Program-made: the position numbers and the translations under genes
The notes under the pieces: generated by a model
What the model was told of the DNA's origin: nothing
The model's input: only the letters and a program-made list of their open reading frames with translations
The model's database searches: none
NCBI RefSeq assembly: GCF_004664715.2
Contig: NC_051076.1
Coordinates: forward strand, 2,854,451-2,918,450
Reading direction: 5' to 3'
From: Peromyscus leucopus
Taxonomy: Eukaryota > Chordata > Mammalia > Rodentia > Cricetidae
Length of the DNA: 64,000 nucleotides
Part shown: piece after piece, positions 1 to 12,608 of the stretch
How positions within the stretch are numbered: position 1 is the stretch's first letter
Layout: each line of letters begins with the position of its first letter

Positions 1-2059
1 AAGGTTTTCTTGGTATCTTCATGTTACAGAGGAGATGGGATGTTTAGAAGAGAACTGTTCATCCCACAGCTGCAGATGGCAGACCAGGCTGCAAAGACAG
101 GTCACAAATTCCTGACCTCCAGGTGCTGCCCTTTTCCTAAAAGCAATACCTTCATTATTCCCTTTTAACTGTCCCCCCCCCCAGATTCCTCTCCCCACCA
201 CACAAATACACACACACTGAATGGCACATCATTCAGGAGCCTGTTTTTCATTTAGTTCACTCACACGCCCATACCTATACCCAGTGCTCACCCCTGTACC
301 CAGGGGGAAAGTAGTTGGCTTTGGAGAAGGCCATGATGATGAACACCTGTCTGCTTATCTTCAATTGCAGGTTTGGCCCTGGCTCTGCTGCAAGGCAGAG
401 GATCTAGACTGGCTGGCCTGAAGTCTATTCACACTCCGTGGGAGGTCTGGTACAACCCTGGAGATACAAGATAAAACAAGGTACAGAGTGATGTCTCCCT
501 GGAGCCTGGGAGAATATAGCCCAGGCAGTAGCTCTTTGATCTGGGGAATAATGACTGAGGGAAGGGCAGTGACAGGGGAGCCTGCAGAGTCTTCTGAGAG
601 ATTCTCCTCCAGCACTCAGCTGGATCAGTCCAGCTCCTGATGTGGTCTTGTGCAGTCACCTTTCCCAAACCTGTGTACTACAGGACAGGGTTTCATGCAC
701 TGTGTGCTTCTTCACAAAGGTGCAATACACAGCTCTTGGGATCCTGGTGGCCACCATTTCTGTCACTACTTTTTCTTGTTTTAAGAATCTTTCACTCATT
801 GTATCTTATATTTTGCATTGCATTATTTTTAAGATTGACAAGGTGACCACACATGCAAAGAGTCAAGACACAATCTTGAACAAAGGTGCATGTCTCATTC
901 CTTATGTGGGTTTGGCTGAATGCTGGGTATCAGGATTCCCCATGAACATTTAAGGAAGCTTCAAAGAGGAGTCACCTAAACATGGGGTTTCTTTTTGTGG
1001 GTGCCTGATTGTATCAGTAGCCAAATTTATAATTAGGTATGGTAGGTTACTCAGTTTTGCTTTATGTCTCTCCTCCAGAGTTTTAATTGTGCAGTATTTA
1101 GTGTTTAGGATAAAAAGAAATTATATCAATTATCTTTGCTTAAAGATAGTCCCTATGACCCATTCATTGTATAGTCTCCCCTAAAGTTTGTTATTCTTAC
1201 ACCACAAATATTTTAATTATAGACTGAAGGTCGGAAATCATTTGTAATTATCAAATAAAGAAAAGTCAAACATTGTACCTAATGTTGGGAATGACTTAGT
1301 ATTGGCCAGCCTTGAACGACCTGTTAACACAACAGTTGCCTGCCTTCTGCTCCACGTGGACATGGAAAATAGAATTCTATATGGAAAAAAGAATGTAGAC
1401 TTCAGACTTAGGTAAAAACAGCTGTGATCTAGTTTTGAGGTACTAGGCCACTTAGTTGACCTCTCTGAGATTCAATATATTTTTCTATAAAATGAGTCTG
1501 TTAATCAGAGCTGTTGTTTTTAATCCATATCACAGGGAAATTCTAGTTTAATGGATAGATTGATCATGTCTTTTTGTCACTTCTCTCCCATGGAACCCCA
1601 GTAAAATGGGGAAAAAAATGAGTTTAAATAAAAAAAAGGAAAGTTAAAAATTACATAGATAAAGGGACTAGGACATGTGACAATTGCAGACATAGATGTC
1701 AATACAATCTTACAAATGGAAAGTAGGAGAGGAAACTGACCTGTTACGGAGTGGAGAAAGCTACAACTTGAGAGCCCTGGGGGTGGACTCTGATAGTACA
1801 GAGCCAGGTGCAATGCCAGTTTGAGGACTCTAGCTTTGCACCCAAGCTGAAAAGAGAGGCTTTGCAGCTCATAGTCAACATCTCAGGCACTTTCCTTCAT
1901 TTCACACAGCAAGGCAAATGTACCATCTCAACCTTTAAAAGGAAAAGAGGTTCACTACAAAGTAGAGAGTTCAGGGAGGGTAAACTATTATAGAATCTAC
2001 TCAGAACACACAGTGTCTGCCTAGTAGAAGTTCTAAAAAGAGAAGGCAACAAAACAATA
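1..2059. other. Upstream intergenic flank, no gene seen
   Basis: AT-rich non-coding sequence upstream of Cast. ORFs here are short, without homology I recognise and without splice structure. An old MIR-like SINE lies near 1410-1510 (CTAGGCCACTTAGTTGAC...CTCTGAGATT...ATAAAATGAG). A short C-run is at about 175-182. Confidence 0.6.

Positions 2060-2101
<42 letters not shown>
2060..2101. repeat. (CA)n microsatellite
   Basis: Uninterrupted CA dinucleotide repeat of about 21 units. Its 3' flank resembles the flank of the second CA tract at 2652. Confidence 0.95.
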
Positions 2102-2103
<2 letters not shown>

Positions 2104-2649
2104 CTGGGCACATCACCGGCATTTTGTCCAAATGAAAACATTCTAGAGATACAGGGAACACCCTCTGCAGTGCTGCAGAGCACTGGGCGCCCTCAGCTCA
2201 CCACAAGTCTCTAGCTTCTTCTGCAGGAAACCCTGCATTGCTGCTGAGGAATCCAGGCCACAATAGGTCTTTGTTTAATTCATATAGATGACACGAGGAG
2301 AACTAAGTCAACAGTAGCTTCTCTCCAAAGTCATATTTATCTGTTTTTTTCATTTCTTCATTCAAAATTTTTTTCAGTATATTCTTAGAAATTATCTGTC
2401 AGCCATGTTCAATTTTGTGGGAAAAAATACATCAACATATTAGTCAACAAATACTTAATGTCAAAATCTGAAAATAGAATTTCAAATTTCAAGCACAGCT
2501 CTAATTATCTGAGTTGTTCTATTCCCTTGAGAAAAAAAATTCTTTCCTATTTCTCTCTATATCCATCCTTAAAGTATAGTGTAAATTTGAGAAACAATAA
2601 ATACTGTTTGGAATGGTATATTTCCTTTCTTTGCCTCCATCTATTCTCT

Positions 2650-2651
<2 letters not shown>

Positions 2652-2729
<78 letters not shown>

Positions 2730-2756
2730 TGCACGCACGCACATGCACACACACAT
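2652..2756. repeat. Long (CA)n microsatellite with variant end
   Basis: About 37 pure CA units (2652-2726), followed by interrupted GCAYGCACGC repeats to about 2756. Open frames here are repeat artefacts encoding Thr-His or Cys-Val runs. Confidence 0.95.
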
Positions 2757-2859
2757 CAATCACCTGGGCATATCACTGGCACTGTGTTCACATATATGTA
2801 AATACAACACACCCAAGATTATTTAAGAGATAGACTGTATGCACTAAAACTATCCTAGT

Positions 2860-3410
2860 ATATGGGTAGAAAATAGGAAGTTATGGTGACATAATAATGC
2901 CAGGTATGGGATACCTCCTGATGAATGCTCAGAGAGTATTATGGAGTACCCAGAACAACACAGACTATTATCATAGCTCCACCATAACTGGATAACTTGT
3001 GGAAGATCCGATCCTACTTTTACCGCAGGGTACTCTTGTGGAGAAAGAAGTGAGAAATATTTAAATAGAAATATAGAAGGGAGAGAGACAGATAGAAACA
3101 CAATATAGCCTCGAGAAGGCCTAGATCCTTATCCACCAGCCCCTTCTGGCTCTGCTAAAGGGCTATTTATAGGAATGCCAAGGGGTGGAGCAAATGACCT
3201 CCCCCTAGCTCAGCCAAGTGTAGAGCCTTCCAATCACCTAGAAACCATGCACATGGTCAAGCAATCCTCTAATGCAGCTCTGCTGGGTAAAGCAAGCGCA
3301 GATCTCAATAAGAAATCTTTGTGGACCTCTATAATAACTGGAAAACAAGACCCTATTGCTGAAGGCATCATGTACTTTAGATGCAGGACATAAAGAAATT
3401 AAGCAAGAAC
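2860..3410 (-). repeat. Possible antisense ERV LTR fragment
   Basis: On the minus strand a CTATAAATAGCC-type TATA box (3162-3173 region) lies in a block with LTR-like composition. I could not find matching ends or a target duplication, so the identification is tentative. Confidence 0.3.
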
Positions 3411-3701
3411 TGATCTAAAAATCTCCCTATCTGTTGGGTAGCTTTCATAGTGCCAGAAGATGCTAAGTAGGATGCTGGGGCTGGGGAGAAGTTTTAATAG
3501 TATCACCCAGCAGTGATCCCTGCATGCTACAATATTGGTCTGCAAGATGTGACTACTAGTCCAATAATGGCAAGACTGTTAGGAAGTGTAACCAACCACT
3601 TCTTGATTTGATTTGATTCCTGATTAGATTTGAGTCTTGCTGCTCAGAAGGGAATCTGTGCTTATTATTGTAAACTTGGTCAAAACCCTTGACTTTGGAG
3701 G

Positions 3702-4081
3702 TGTCTTAGTTCGAGTTTCTATTGTGTGATAAAACAATATGACTAAAAGCAACTTGAGGAGGAATGAGTTTAGTTTACATTACAACTTATTAGTTCATCA
3801 CAGAGGGAAGCCAGGGAAGGAACTTAAAGGAAAGGACTGATGCAGAGCCATGGAGGAGTGCTGCTTACTGGCTTGCCCCTTATGCCTTGTTCAACCTTCC
3901 GTTTATAGCATCCAGGACCATAATCCCATAGGGAGCTGGGCCCTCCTACATCAATCACTAATTAAGAAAATGCATGACAGGCTTGCCCATTGGCCAATTT
4001 GGTGTGAGCATTTTCTCAGTTCATCTTCACTGCTCATTAATGTATCTAGCTCATGGCAAGTTGATATAAAACTAGCCAGCA
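3702..4081 (-). mobile_element. MaLR-type LTR, antisense
   Basis: Begins TGTCTTAG and ends ...AGCCAGCA. The same family recurs at 17505, 26849, 46490 and 59015. In the orientation with a canonical AATAAA near the end, this copy is on the minus strand. Flanks show no clear duplication. Family name not asserted. Confidence 0.7.
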
Positions 4082-6220
4082 TGGGTGGTTACAGACCTTA
4101 GGGGTGATTTACTGCCATTTTTTTTTTCTGATAAATGGTCATGACACCAAACTTCTAGATTTTTATGATTATACTCATGGATTGGTGTTGCTTTCAGCCT
4201 TAACCATAGAAACTTCCTAATCATATTGGTCAAAATATGAAGAATAAGGGATCTTTGAGTGCACAGCCCTAAATGAGACATCTATGTCAATTCCTGACCC
4301 TACCCTAAGACTCAGGGGATATCTCAGAATAAGGGACAGGAAGAATGTAAGAGCTGGAGAATGATGAGTGCTGTGAAATTCTGTCCTCTGGACATGACAT
4401 GGCTATTACATGCTATTTACACTCTTGCACTGTAGCTATGGTTGTCTCCACATGGTCAAGTCAAGAAGCTTAGTCAATATTCAAGCAGAGAGCATTAATA
4501 GGACTCTGAGTTTAGAGAAAGGAGGGATATAAAGAGGAGAGGAGGATTTGGGTGGATATGATCATGGTATGCTGATGAATGTGTAAAATTATCAACAAGT
4601 AAAAGAAAAGTAGAAAGAAGAGCCATGCTAATTGCAAAAATTAATTATACATAGAAGTTTATACATTAGAGGAAAATGTTCTGGTTGTTGTACTGAGTTT
4701 CAAAGCCCAGGCACAGATTAAAATTTCTATATACAAAGAAAAAATAAGAATATATTCCTTTTAGTAGTTTAAGGCAGGTTACAGAATAATAACCAGCCTC
4801 CCTGAGTCTTCAATAGCCAAAAAAGTACTTCTTTCTCATGTCTGTTGCATTCCCAGTGGCTCCCCAAGGCAGCTTGTTTCCACGGGCCCATCCCATTTTT
4901 ACCTTTAACACATTTTAACTTGAGGCTTACAGCCGAAGATGGAGAAAATGTGGAGAATTCTTATTGCTCTTTTATTCGTTACCTTGGAATTAACTCCATT
5001 ACTTTCTCTTTTAATTCAGTGATCTGTCCTCATTGCTCCAATTTAGCTACAATTGAGTCTGGGGTAAAGTGAAGTACATAGACATTTGGGAGCATGAAGG
5101 GTTTCTTCCAAAGGTTAAGGCATGTCTTCAGTCACAATACTTCATGATGAGGCAGTCTGACAACATGCTTCTGCAAAGTGTATTCCCTCCTCAACTTCCC
5201 TTGCTAAGCTTTATGGTGTTGCAGAGCACTGAAGAGTGTAATAGATGCGACAAAGCATCCTTATGTCCTCCAGCAGCAACAGAGACCTTGCCCTAGGTCC
5301 CAGGAACACTTCTATGAGACAGACCTTATCTGGTAGCCTAATTTGGTAGTTGCTATCTCTTTGCCAATAATAATAGTTAGTGGTTGGTTGATCCAGGTAT
5401 ATTCAAGGGTTAGCTCCTGTTCTCCAGACTTAATCCCAGACAACTCTAAATGGCCATCCCACGATAACATCCTGTAATGTTACCTGAGACATCTATTGAA
5501 CCTGTCTCCTAGCTCAACCTCTCCCTTTGCCTCCCTCTGCCTCCCCTTCCTCAAGTGTCCCTTCTAAGAGCACTCCTGAGAAGATTCAAACAGTCTTTTT
5601 TGGTTCACAGAAATAAGAAAAAAAGCATGTGAAAGTCATTTGCGGATATTTTGTTTTGTTTTTTATCTGGAGGAAAGCAGAGCAGAACTCATGAGTAATA
5701 AACTCCTAAGGACACAGCTATAGGTACTGTATGACTCAAGTTCTTGCTTGGTGACAGTGCCAATCAAAAACTGCTTTTTGCCATTATTCTTTCTTTCATC
5801 TTCCTTTGCTCTTCCATATCAGTTCATTTCCCTCTACTCATTCCATCTGTGTTTGTGTGCATGCTTTAAGTAGATGACCTGAGAGCACCCCAAGGCTCCT
5901 ATGGCCTCCCATAGTTCTCCAAGAAAGGCATACTTTCCCCTCCTTTATGCATAGATTTTTTTTTAAACCAGTAAAACCATACTTTTGGGGAATTTAACAA
6001 TCAGAAGCATGAAGCTCCTATCTAGACACATGCATGTTACATGGGGTAGAGGAGGGAGGAGAAGCTGTGAGAATTGTACCTATTAATCAGTCTGCCTATT
6101 TGTTAAGACTCTTTCTCTTCTTTTAGGAAACAATAACAATTGAACAAAGAAAACTTGGCTAAAAGGAAGTGGGAAAAAATAATTGGAAAACCCAGGGAAA
6201 CTGGAGGACGCTGTACATCA
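4082..6220. other. Upstream flank, no gene seen
   Basis: AT-rich non-coding DNA with no recognisable coding, RNA or clearly delimited repeat unit. ORFs up to about 75 codons lack any support. Confidence 0.5.
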
Positions 6221-6223
6221 TCT

Positions 6224-6269
6224 GGGTTTTTTTTTTTTTTGTTTGTTTGTTTTTTTTTTTTTTTTTTGC
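6224..6269. repeat. Poly-T tract
   Basis: T-rich run broken by GTTTGTTTG, resembling the reversed A-tail of a retrotransposed element whose body I cannot identify. Confidence 0.8.
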
Positions 6270-6852
6270 AGTGATTCTTTTCCAGGGATAGGAATTGGTA
6301 TATAAATAAACACTTCCTGAAGTGGAAAGGGACTTCTACTATGGGTAACTCAAAAGTACTTAGAATTCTCAATTTTACCTACTGTCTGAGATAACAGCAC
6401 TGTTCCTTCCTCATCTGATTCAACCTTAGGGTTATATCTTTTATGTTTATATAACCCATAATGTGGGGCAACCTACTCTTTGAGAATTCACTCTTGCCTT
6501 GGCCTCTGGAATCTAATGGTCTACCAGTTTCTTTCTGCCCCTAAAGTGCCCTCTCAGCTCCACATTCATTTTTTTTCCTTTTCTCCTTTTAAGAATTTCC
6601 CAATGAAAAGTGGTAAATTCTGAACCAGAGTAGAAGCAGGGGATGAAAAAGGATGTAAAATGTAAAAATAGCCTGGAGAGTATCTCAACACACTGGGATC
6701 AAGCATATGATAAAGGAACAGGTCAGAGCAGTCTTTCTCCATGGTTGACCAGCAGTCTCTCCTCCATTAAAGCAAGAAGCCCCTTCTCAGGATCCTACAG
6801 CCCTCCCCTCCCCTACCCCCCACCATGCCTTTGGCTGCCTTTGGCCCTGTCC

Positions 6853-6884
6853 TGTGTGTGTGTGTGTGTGTGGGGACACAACTG

Positions 6885-6923
<39 letters not shown>
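6853..6923. repeat. Paired (GT)n microsatellites
   Basis: Two GT tracts, 6853-6871 and 6889-6923, separated by a short GGGGACACAAC spacer. Confidence 0.9.
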
Positions 6924-6926
<3 letters not shown>

Positions 6927-7949
6927 CTCTTATGGTACTATAAAAACCTTTAGCACAGGTCCCTGATACCTCCTTGTAGCAGGAAACTGATGGTGTATTT
7001 TTTTAAAGGATAGTTACAATATGCCCAAACATTGTTGTAGGAAATTCCATCTCTATCTATACAGGGGATCTCTAAGTTCCCCACATGCAGATACCTTCCT
7101 TTCATGGTCTCATTAACTCTTAACTACAAAGTGAAATACTTCAGCTTCCTTGAGTTTAATTTTTATTCATGGCAATAATGTGCTGAGCAGCAACATTCGA
7201 CTAATGTGAATTCTGAGTCAAGCAAAGCCTGAGAACTAGCCTTGTTGTCTTTAACGTATGTTGATTCTGCCAAGCTCCTTATAGCATGCCTAATCTGGCT
7301 TCTCTCTCGGTCTAAAGTACAGTACTCCAGCATTTTGACTCAAGACCGGAAAGGACGGTGATATTGCGGTGGCACAGGCTTTTCTGTGACCAGCATCATC
7401 AGCCAACAGCAGCTGCATGCTGGCAGACTCTTGATGAGCACTCAAAGGGATTGCTAAATTTCATGTCCAGCCCCAAACCAGGAAGTGCCGCCTAAGATGA
7501 GCCCAAGACAAAAGCAATCCAACCTCAGAAACAAAACCCAGTCTCCAGAAAAGGATATAAGTGTTTAAAATCTGTGCTTACTGCTGGTTTGGATCAGAGC
7601 AAGCAGGCTCCTGCTTGTTAAACATTAGTAAACTTTCAGAATCGCCCCCTCCCCCCACACACACCAAAAAAGAAAAGAAAAGGACAGAAAAACACACAAG
7701 TATCCAAATGCATGCTCGAACTCAGAGACGAATTTGTTTTTAAGATCCGCTTTCTTATCTACAGTTCAAACTTAGGCCTGATTTGAGTTAATGACAGATG
7801 GAAGAAAAGGTGTCTAATTCTCCAAATTCTTAGGAAAAAAGGTCTAGGCCACGCCCCAGTCCAGCTCTCCTGTTTCACAATCACTAGATTGGTCTGGACA
7901 AGTCAACCCGGGAACTGCAACCTACGGCTCGGCTCCCCCTGTTTTTCAT
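6924..7949. other. Proximal upstream flank of Cast
   Basis: Non-coding DNA leading to the 1xa CpG island. No repeat family recognised except a short AGAAAAGAAAAGG A-rich stretch near 7670-7690. It may hold distal promoter elements, but nothing specific can be supported. Confidence 0.4.
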
Positions 7950-8350
7950 CCACGGAGAACCCTGCAGTTCTGGGGCCTGTCCAGGGAGGGTCTCTGGGTA
8001 CGAACCCGGAGCGGAGGGTGTTAAGTTACCGCTCTGGGCCGCCGACAAGTTTGGCCTGCTGCTGTGAACTGCGGGCAGGAAGGGGAGGGCCCAGCCGGGC
8101 AAGGGGGAGCGGGGCGCGGGCTCAGGGCTGGGTCGGAAAAGCTGCCTCACTGCACCGTCCTGCCCCTCCGGCCCGGAGGTCTGACCGGGCCTCCTATACA
8201 GTTTCGCTGCTCCTACCCGGAGGCTGAGCCCGCAGCGGCTTCGCCACAATGTCCCAGCCCGGCCCGAAGCCTGCCGCCTCTCCCAGGCCCCGGCGCGGCG
8301 CGGCAGCCCGCCACACCCAGGAGGTGAGTAGCTCTCCTGTCTGAGCCCCG
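7950..8350 (+). promoter_or_regulatory. CpG-rich promoter region of Cast exon 1xa
   Basis: From about 7950 the sequence turns abruptly GC-rich with many CpGs (for example around 8095-8120 and 8281-8310), against an AT-rich flank. No TATA box is evident. This is the expected CpG-island promoter and 5' UTR of the distal Cast transcript; the start site itself is not placed. Confidence 0.7.
8249..8323 (+). CDS. Cast: Cast alternative first coding exon 1xa (type I N-terminus)
   Basis: Coding part of the distal alternative first exon, 25 codons beginning MSQPGPKPAASPRPRR and ending in ...HTQE. It matches the human calpastatin type I N-terminus closely. The start is supported by an in-frame TGA at 8225-8227, 24 bases upstream. 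The exon ends at a good donor (GAG|GTGAGT at 8323/8324) in phase 0. The peptide is Pro/Arg-rich, basic and probably disordered; it opens the XL region. It should splice to exon 1y at 21438, skipping 1xb. Known biology: the XL region carries regulatory phosphorylation and is not itself calpain-inhibitory. The surrounding DNA is CpG-rich. The transcription start cannot be placed from sequence alone. Confidence 0.95.
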
Positions 8351-8724
8351 GGGCAAGAGACGAAGGGACCCTGCACCAGGAGTGCCCGGCCGCCGTCCTG
8401 GGGCGTTGCCCAACCTCTCCCGGCTTGGCAACTTCCAGGGTCGGGGAAGCGATTAGGGCTCATTGCCTGCAGGAAAGCAGGTGGCCCGAGGCTCTCCAAA
8501 TTGGGTAGTGACATTAGCGGGGTGGAGGGGCTCGTGGAGCAAAGAGGGCTAGTGAGACAGGCAGTGTGCATGGGAGTGGAGGGGGAGTAAAGCTCACTCG
8601 GGACCTCCAGAATGAGTGGGCTCGTGTCACTGGACAGGGAGCCTGTCCTCTGAGTGTCGCCCCTAAACCTCATGTAGGGAGTGGCAGCCTGAGGAACCAA
8701 CACCTCCTCCCTAACTAGCCTGGG

Positions 8725-8935
8725 GCCAAATCGGATGGGGCGGGGCCGCGCTAGCGGTGGGCGGGTCGTAGCGCCCGCCCCCTTGTGTCCGCCCACCTGG
8801 CAGCTGTGAGACGCCCAGCAGGGTGCCAGCCAGGTCCCAGCCAGGCAGAGTCAGCCTAGGCCCACCGGCATCTCACTCCGCGTCCTCGAAGGATCCCCAT
8901 CCGTGCGTCTCGGAGCAAGTCAGGGAGTTGTCGCC
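8725..8935 (+). promoter_or_regulatory. GC-box promoter region of Cast exon 1xb
   Basis: A cluster of Sp1-type GC boxes precedes the 1xb start: GGGGCGGGGC at 8737-8746, TGGGCGGGT at 8758-8766, and the inverted form in 8771-8782. It is followed by a short tandem CCAGCCAGG-type stretch (8826-8846) that would be in the 5' UTR. No TATA box is seen. Position directly upstream of the MAFASWWYKT exon supports a proximal, independent promoter. Confidence 0.65.
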
Positions 8936-8965
8936 ATGGCATTCGCAAGCTGGTGGTACAAGACG
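8936..8965 (+). CDS. Cast: Cast alternative first coding exon 1xb (type II N-terminus)
   Basis: Ten codons, MAFASWWYKT, followed by a donor GTAAAT at 8966. This decapeptide is the known type II calpastatin N-terminus (exon 1xb). The ATG has a strong context (GTCGCCATGG). The exon ends in phase 0 and joins exon 1y, replacing the 25-residue 1xa peptide with a short aromatic one (WWY). It lies only 613 bases beyond the 1xa donor, with its own cluster of GC boxes in between, as expected for a separate promoter. It is too short to show as an ORF; a longer open frame starting at 8903 in another frame is unrelated. Confidence 0.94.
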
Positions 8966-11900
8966 GTAAATAGAAGCGACCAAACCTGGGCAGGACTGGG
9001 AAGGGAGTGTATTTATTTCGCCCCTCTGGGTGGTAGAGGAAATACTGTGAGAAGTTTGAAGGGGCCGGAGTGGTGCTCGGGTACAACCTCCTTGCAGACC
9101 TTCTGGTTAGGCTGGGGCAGGAGACAGAGGCTCACCCTTTTGTGGTATGCGGATGCGCTCTGGGCTGTGGAGTCTAGGGGGCGAGGTGCACCAAGCTCAG
9201 CTCGCGCTCCCAAGTTGAATGGAAAGTAAACCTTAACTCTGCCCTCTGGAACACATATGTAGATACATAGACAAGAGCCACTGGAGCCCAGATCTAGTTT
9301 TTCAACTGCTAAATAAAGCTAAAACTTAAAAAGAAAAGAATGCTGAACGTGCAGTTTCAAACTCAAAAGCGGAGGGCGGGGAATGGAAAAGAAGAAAACA
9401 TCAGGGAGCAACTGTGATCAATGATACTCTTGAAAGGAATGAGAGAAGTGAACAACGGGCTGGGATGGGAGAGAGAGAATGAGATATCTCACTACTCTGT
9501 ATTACTTCGCAAGAGGACAAACGTGTTCTATTTGGTTAGTGCACTGAACGCCTGTCCTACCAATTAGGTGTGATACCCAGTCAAGCTGGCACATGTATGT
9601 TTTGAAACCAGGAAGCATGGTTTTAGCATTGACATTAAAAACAGACAAACAAACAAGACTTCGCAAACACTTTGAGAGTCCTAAGTTGATTTATGGCAAG
9701 AATTTCAAAAACTTAGGTCCACCTTCCTTTCAGCATGTGGCATTAAAAAAGTAAAGATATAGTAACCAAACAATCTTTGCATCTAGAAACTTTGTATTAA
9801 AATTAGAAAATGGTTACATATGCTGTGAGTGTTCATTGATCACCCTGGTGTGCTAGCTTCAAGTGCACTGTAGAGTTCTCTTCTTGATTCAAATGGCAAT
9901 ACTTTCAGTAAGTCAGTCTTTTAAAATGTGTTTCCATATCTGTAAAGTAGCCAAGATAAACATAAGGACTAGATTCACCAGACATGCCCATATGTGTTTT
10001 CAGTGATGCTTTAACACTTTTTTGTGTTGTTGAAATGTATAGTTTTATTGATGTGTTCTAAGAGCAGAAGTTTTCTTTGAGTCATGACTGTCCCAGGAGT
10101 CTTATCAAAATGCACCCTTTAAATTATCTGCAAATATGGATGGCAGGTGTTCAACTAATATCAGACTTCTCTGTCCAAGCTCAGCAGTGTCTAAAGGAAA
10201 TCGTGCCAGACTCCTTAGATGAAGATAGCTTAAATCTTTCCTTTTAATGCCGACTGCACCATGCTAGCCACCTTGAGATTTCTGCTAAAATACTCATTAG
10301 AAGCCAGTTTGGGAACTATTGCTATTAACTATTGGGAACTATTAACTATAACTATTGCTGAAGTTTAACTTCAGCGTGGTGACAACTTTCTAGACTATTT
10401 CAGCATGCCTGTGATCAGGCTCTAACTTTACTCTAGGAGAAACGTGCAGTGAGCCACACACGGGCTTTAAGCATTTAACAGCCACATTAACAAAAATATT
10501 TAAAGAGGTCAAATTAATGCTAGTAACGTTTTTTGTTAACCCATCCCAGGTAATCTTTTGGCATGTAACCATGTGCTAACAATTATGATTGTTCACCTCC
10601 TTTTTGTGTTAATTATTCAAAATCTGGATGTGCTGTGTGTTTTATACCACAGTCCCTTCCAATCATACTTGCGATTGTGACTAGTGGTTTAGCATCAGAC
10701 GGGAAAGCTCCAGGGGGGCAGTTCCTAAACTTTAGAAAAAAAATCATTTATAAGTGATCACAGATCATTTTGAGAATTAAATTGAAGTCATGTAGTACTT
10801 TCTTTCAACAATATACATATATAAAGTGCAACTTTAGGGCATGCAAAGCCTGTCCATAAATTTCTCTTGAATGGTTCGCAGAACCAACTTTAAACATATA
10901 GATACATATACATGCATATGTTATATATATTCTATTTATATATAAAATATGTATACATGTTTTCATACGTGCAGTGTATATATAGTTTTGTTTATTTGTT
11001 TATGTGCCTATGAATAAAGATTGGCAATTGGACCACCCTTTTATCAACATTTTCAGCTACCAATCAAAAATAATTTTAAAAATTGTGTCTTTACTGAGCA
11101 TGCACTAATTTTTGTTATTATTCATCAAGCAAAATAATAGTATAAAACTGTTTGCATAAAGCACACATGGGAGGCCATGCATAAGTTAGATGTAAACATG
11201 TCATTTTACATAAGCCATTTGAGCATCTGCAGGATTTGGTTCCTGAAGTCAGTTTCCAAATAATACCAATGGGTGGCTGTGTACACATCCATCTCAGAAT
11301 ACTAGCAAATCTTATAATATCTTTAGTAGGATTCTTTAAATGCTAAGAATAATGTGAATAATCTAACTTGAGGCAGAATAAAATTAGTGTAATGTAAAGA
11401 TATGTTCATTTAAGAAGATGCTACCTGTAAAGCCAGCCAAAGAAACATAATGTTCTATACTTTCACATTGAATATCATCACAGTCTGAAGAATTTTCTGA
11501 TTATAGTAAAAAAGTTACTTCATAAAATATTAAAAACTACACTTACAGAATATCTGATGAGCATCCTGATTATCAGACTTAAGAGTAAATTTGGGTTACA
11601 GCAGTAATCAGATTCTTGAGTCATAAGTTGATTCTATTATCCTGTGATAATTAAAGGTGTTTCTTGGTTTAATTAGATTCATAGCCACAGTGAGAGCATA
11701 ATCAAGGAGCCCAGTCATTTGGAAGGCTCCATCATTTCAGCCAGGCTGGGCGAAGTGTTGCAAACTTCCCATGGCAATACAGACAACTTTGATGCAATGA
11801 ATTTTAGGAAAAAAAAAAAAAAAAACACGACAAAATTATAAGGTCTGCACAAGGAGGATAGTATTTAAGGTAGAAAGAGTGAAGAGGTTAAATGTCACTT

Positions 11901-12410
11901 TTTTTGGCTGACAATCCCTGAGTGGATCATTTTCCATTGCATAAAAGCCTTTAAAACTAAGTAACATATGATGATATTGTTATTTAATCTGTTTTGAAAC
12001 TTCCCAGAAAGTTTTATGCAAGTGCTTTTTAAAAAGTGGTGTGGCTCTCTGGGGTGGAAACAGAGGGTGGTCATTTTCGAGTCCAAGGTGGACAAGAGGG
12101 TAATTAGTTGCAAGCAGGCTATTTCAGGACTTGCAGGGTGTATCAGTCAGACCTTCATTTTCCCCACTTTAGGGTATTTTTAAGATATAAAATCTTATTA
12201 GCATGACAGTGAAGTTCTGTTCCTCAAGTTGTTTCACTTTCTTTTTATGAAAACTTACTAAAAAAGTTTTATGACTACCATATCTTTGAAAAACATCTAT
12301 CAGACTTTACTAGTTAAGAAAAACTGCCAAAACTCTTCCATCCAGTGAAGAAATTTGGTTGGATAAGTTACCATTTCAGATGGAGAGCCAATTAATTCAG
12401 GAGAAGGAAG
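8966..12410. other. Cast intron 1, first part
   Basis: Starts at the exon 1xb donor. GC content falls from the promoter region to AT-rich intron by about 9300. A TA-rich stretch with ATATAT motifs lies at 10890-10990. No exon-like ORF with splice sites matching calpastatin was seen. Confidence 0.55.
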
Positions 12411-12608
12411 GCCTGCGTGCATGCGTGCGTGCCTGCATGCGGGCGTGCAAGGGGGTGGGTGTCCGTATGCCATAGTGTGCGTGTGGAAGTTTAGAGGACA
12501 GCCTGCGGAGCCAGATCTCTCCTACCTGCTGTGCAGCTTCTAGGTATCAAAGTCAGTTGCCAGGCTTGGTGGCAAATGCCTTTACCCACTGAGCCGTCTC
12601 ACTGGTCC
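12411..12608 (-). mobile_element. B3/B2-type SINE, antisense
   Basis: Ends in the reversed SINE head (CCCACTGAGCCGTCTC...), preceded by a GCGTGC/CATGC-rich variable stretch at 12415-12450. This is the usual appearance of a reversed tRNA-derived rodent SINE. Confidence 0.7.

Noticed and set aside
2458..2826. 122-codon frame and its partners around the CA tract
   Set aside because: The frame is kept open by the CA microsatellite (Thr-His runs); there is no coding support.
8194..8796. 200-codon open frame on the minus strand across the 1xa region
   Set aside because: It is antisense to a CpG island where stops are rare, overlaps the real 1xa exon, and shows no protein signature.
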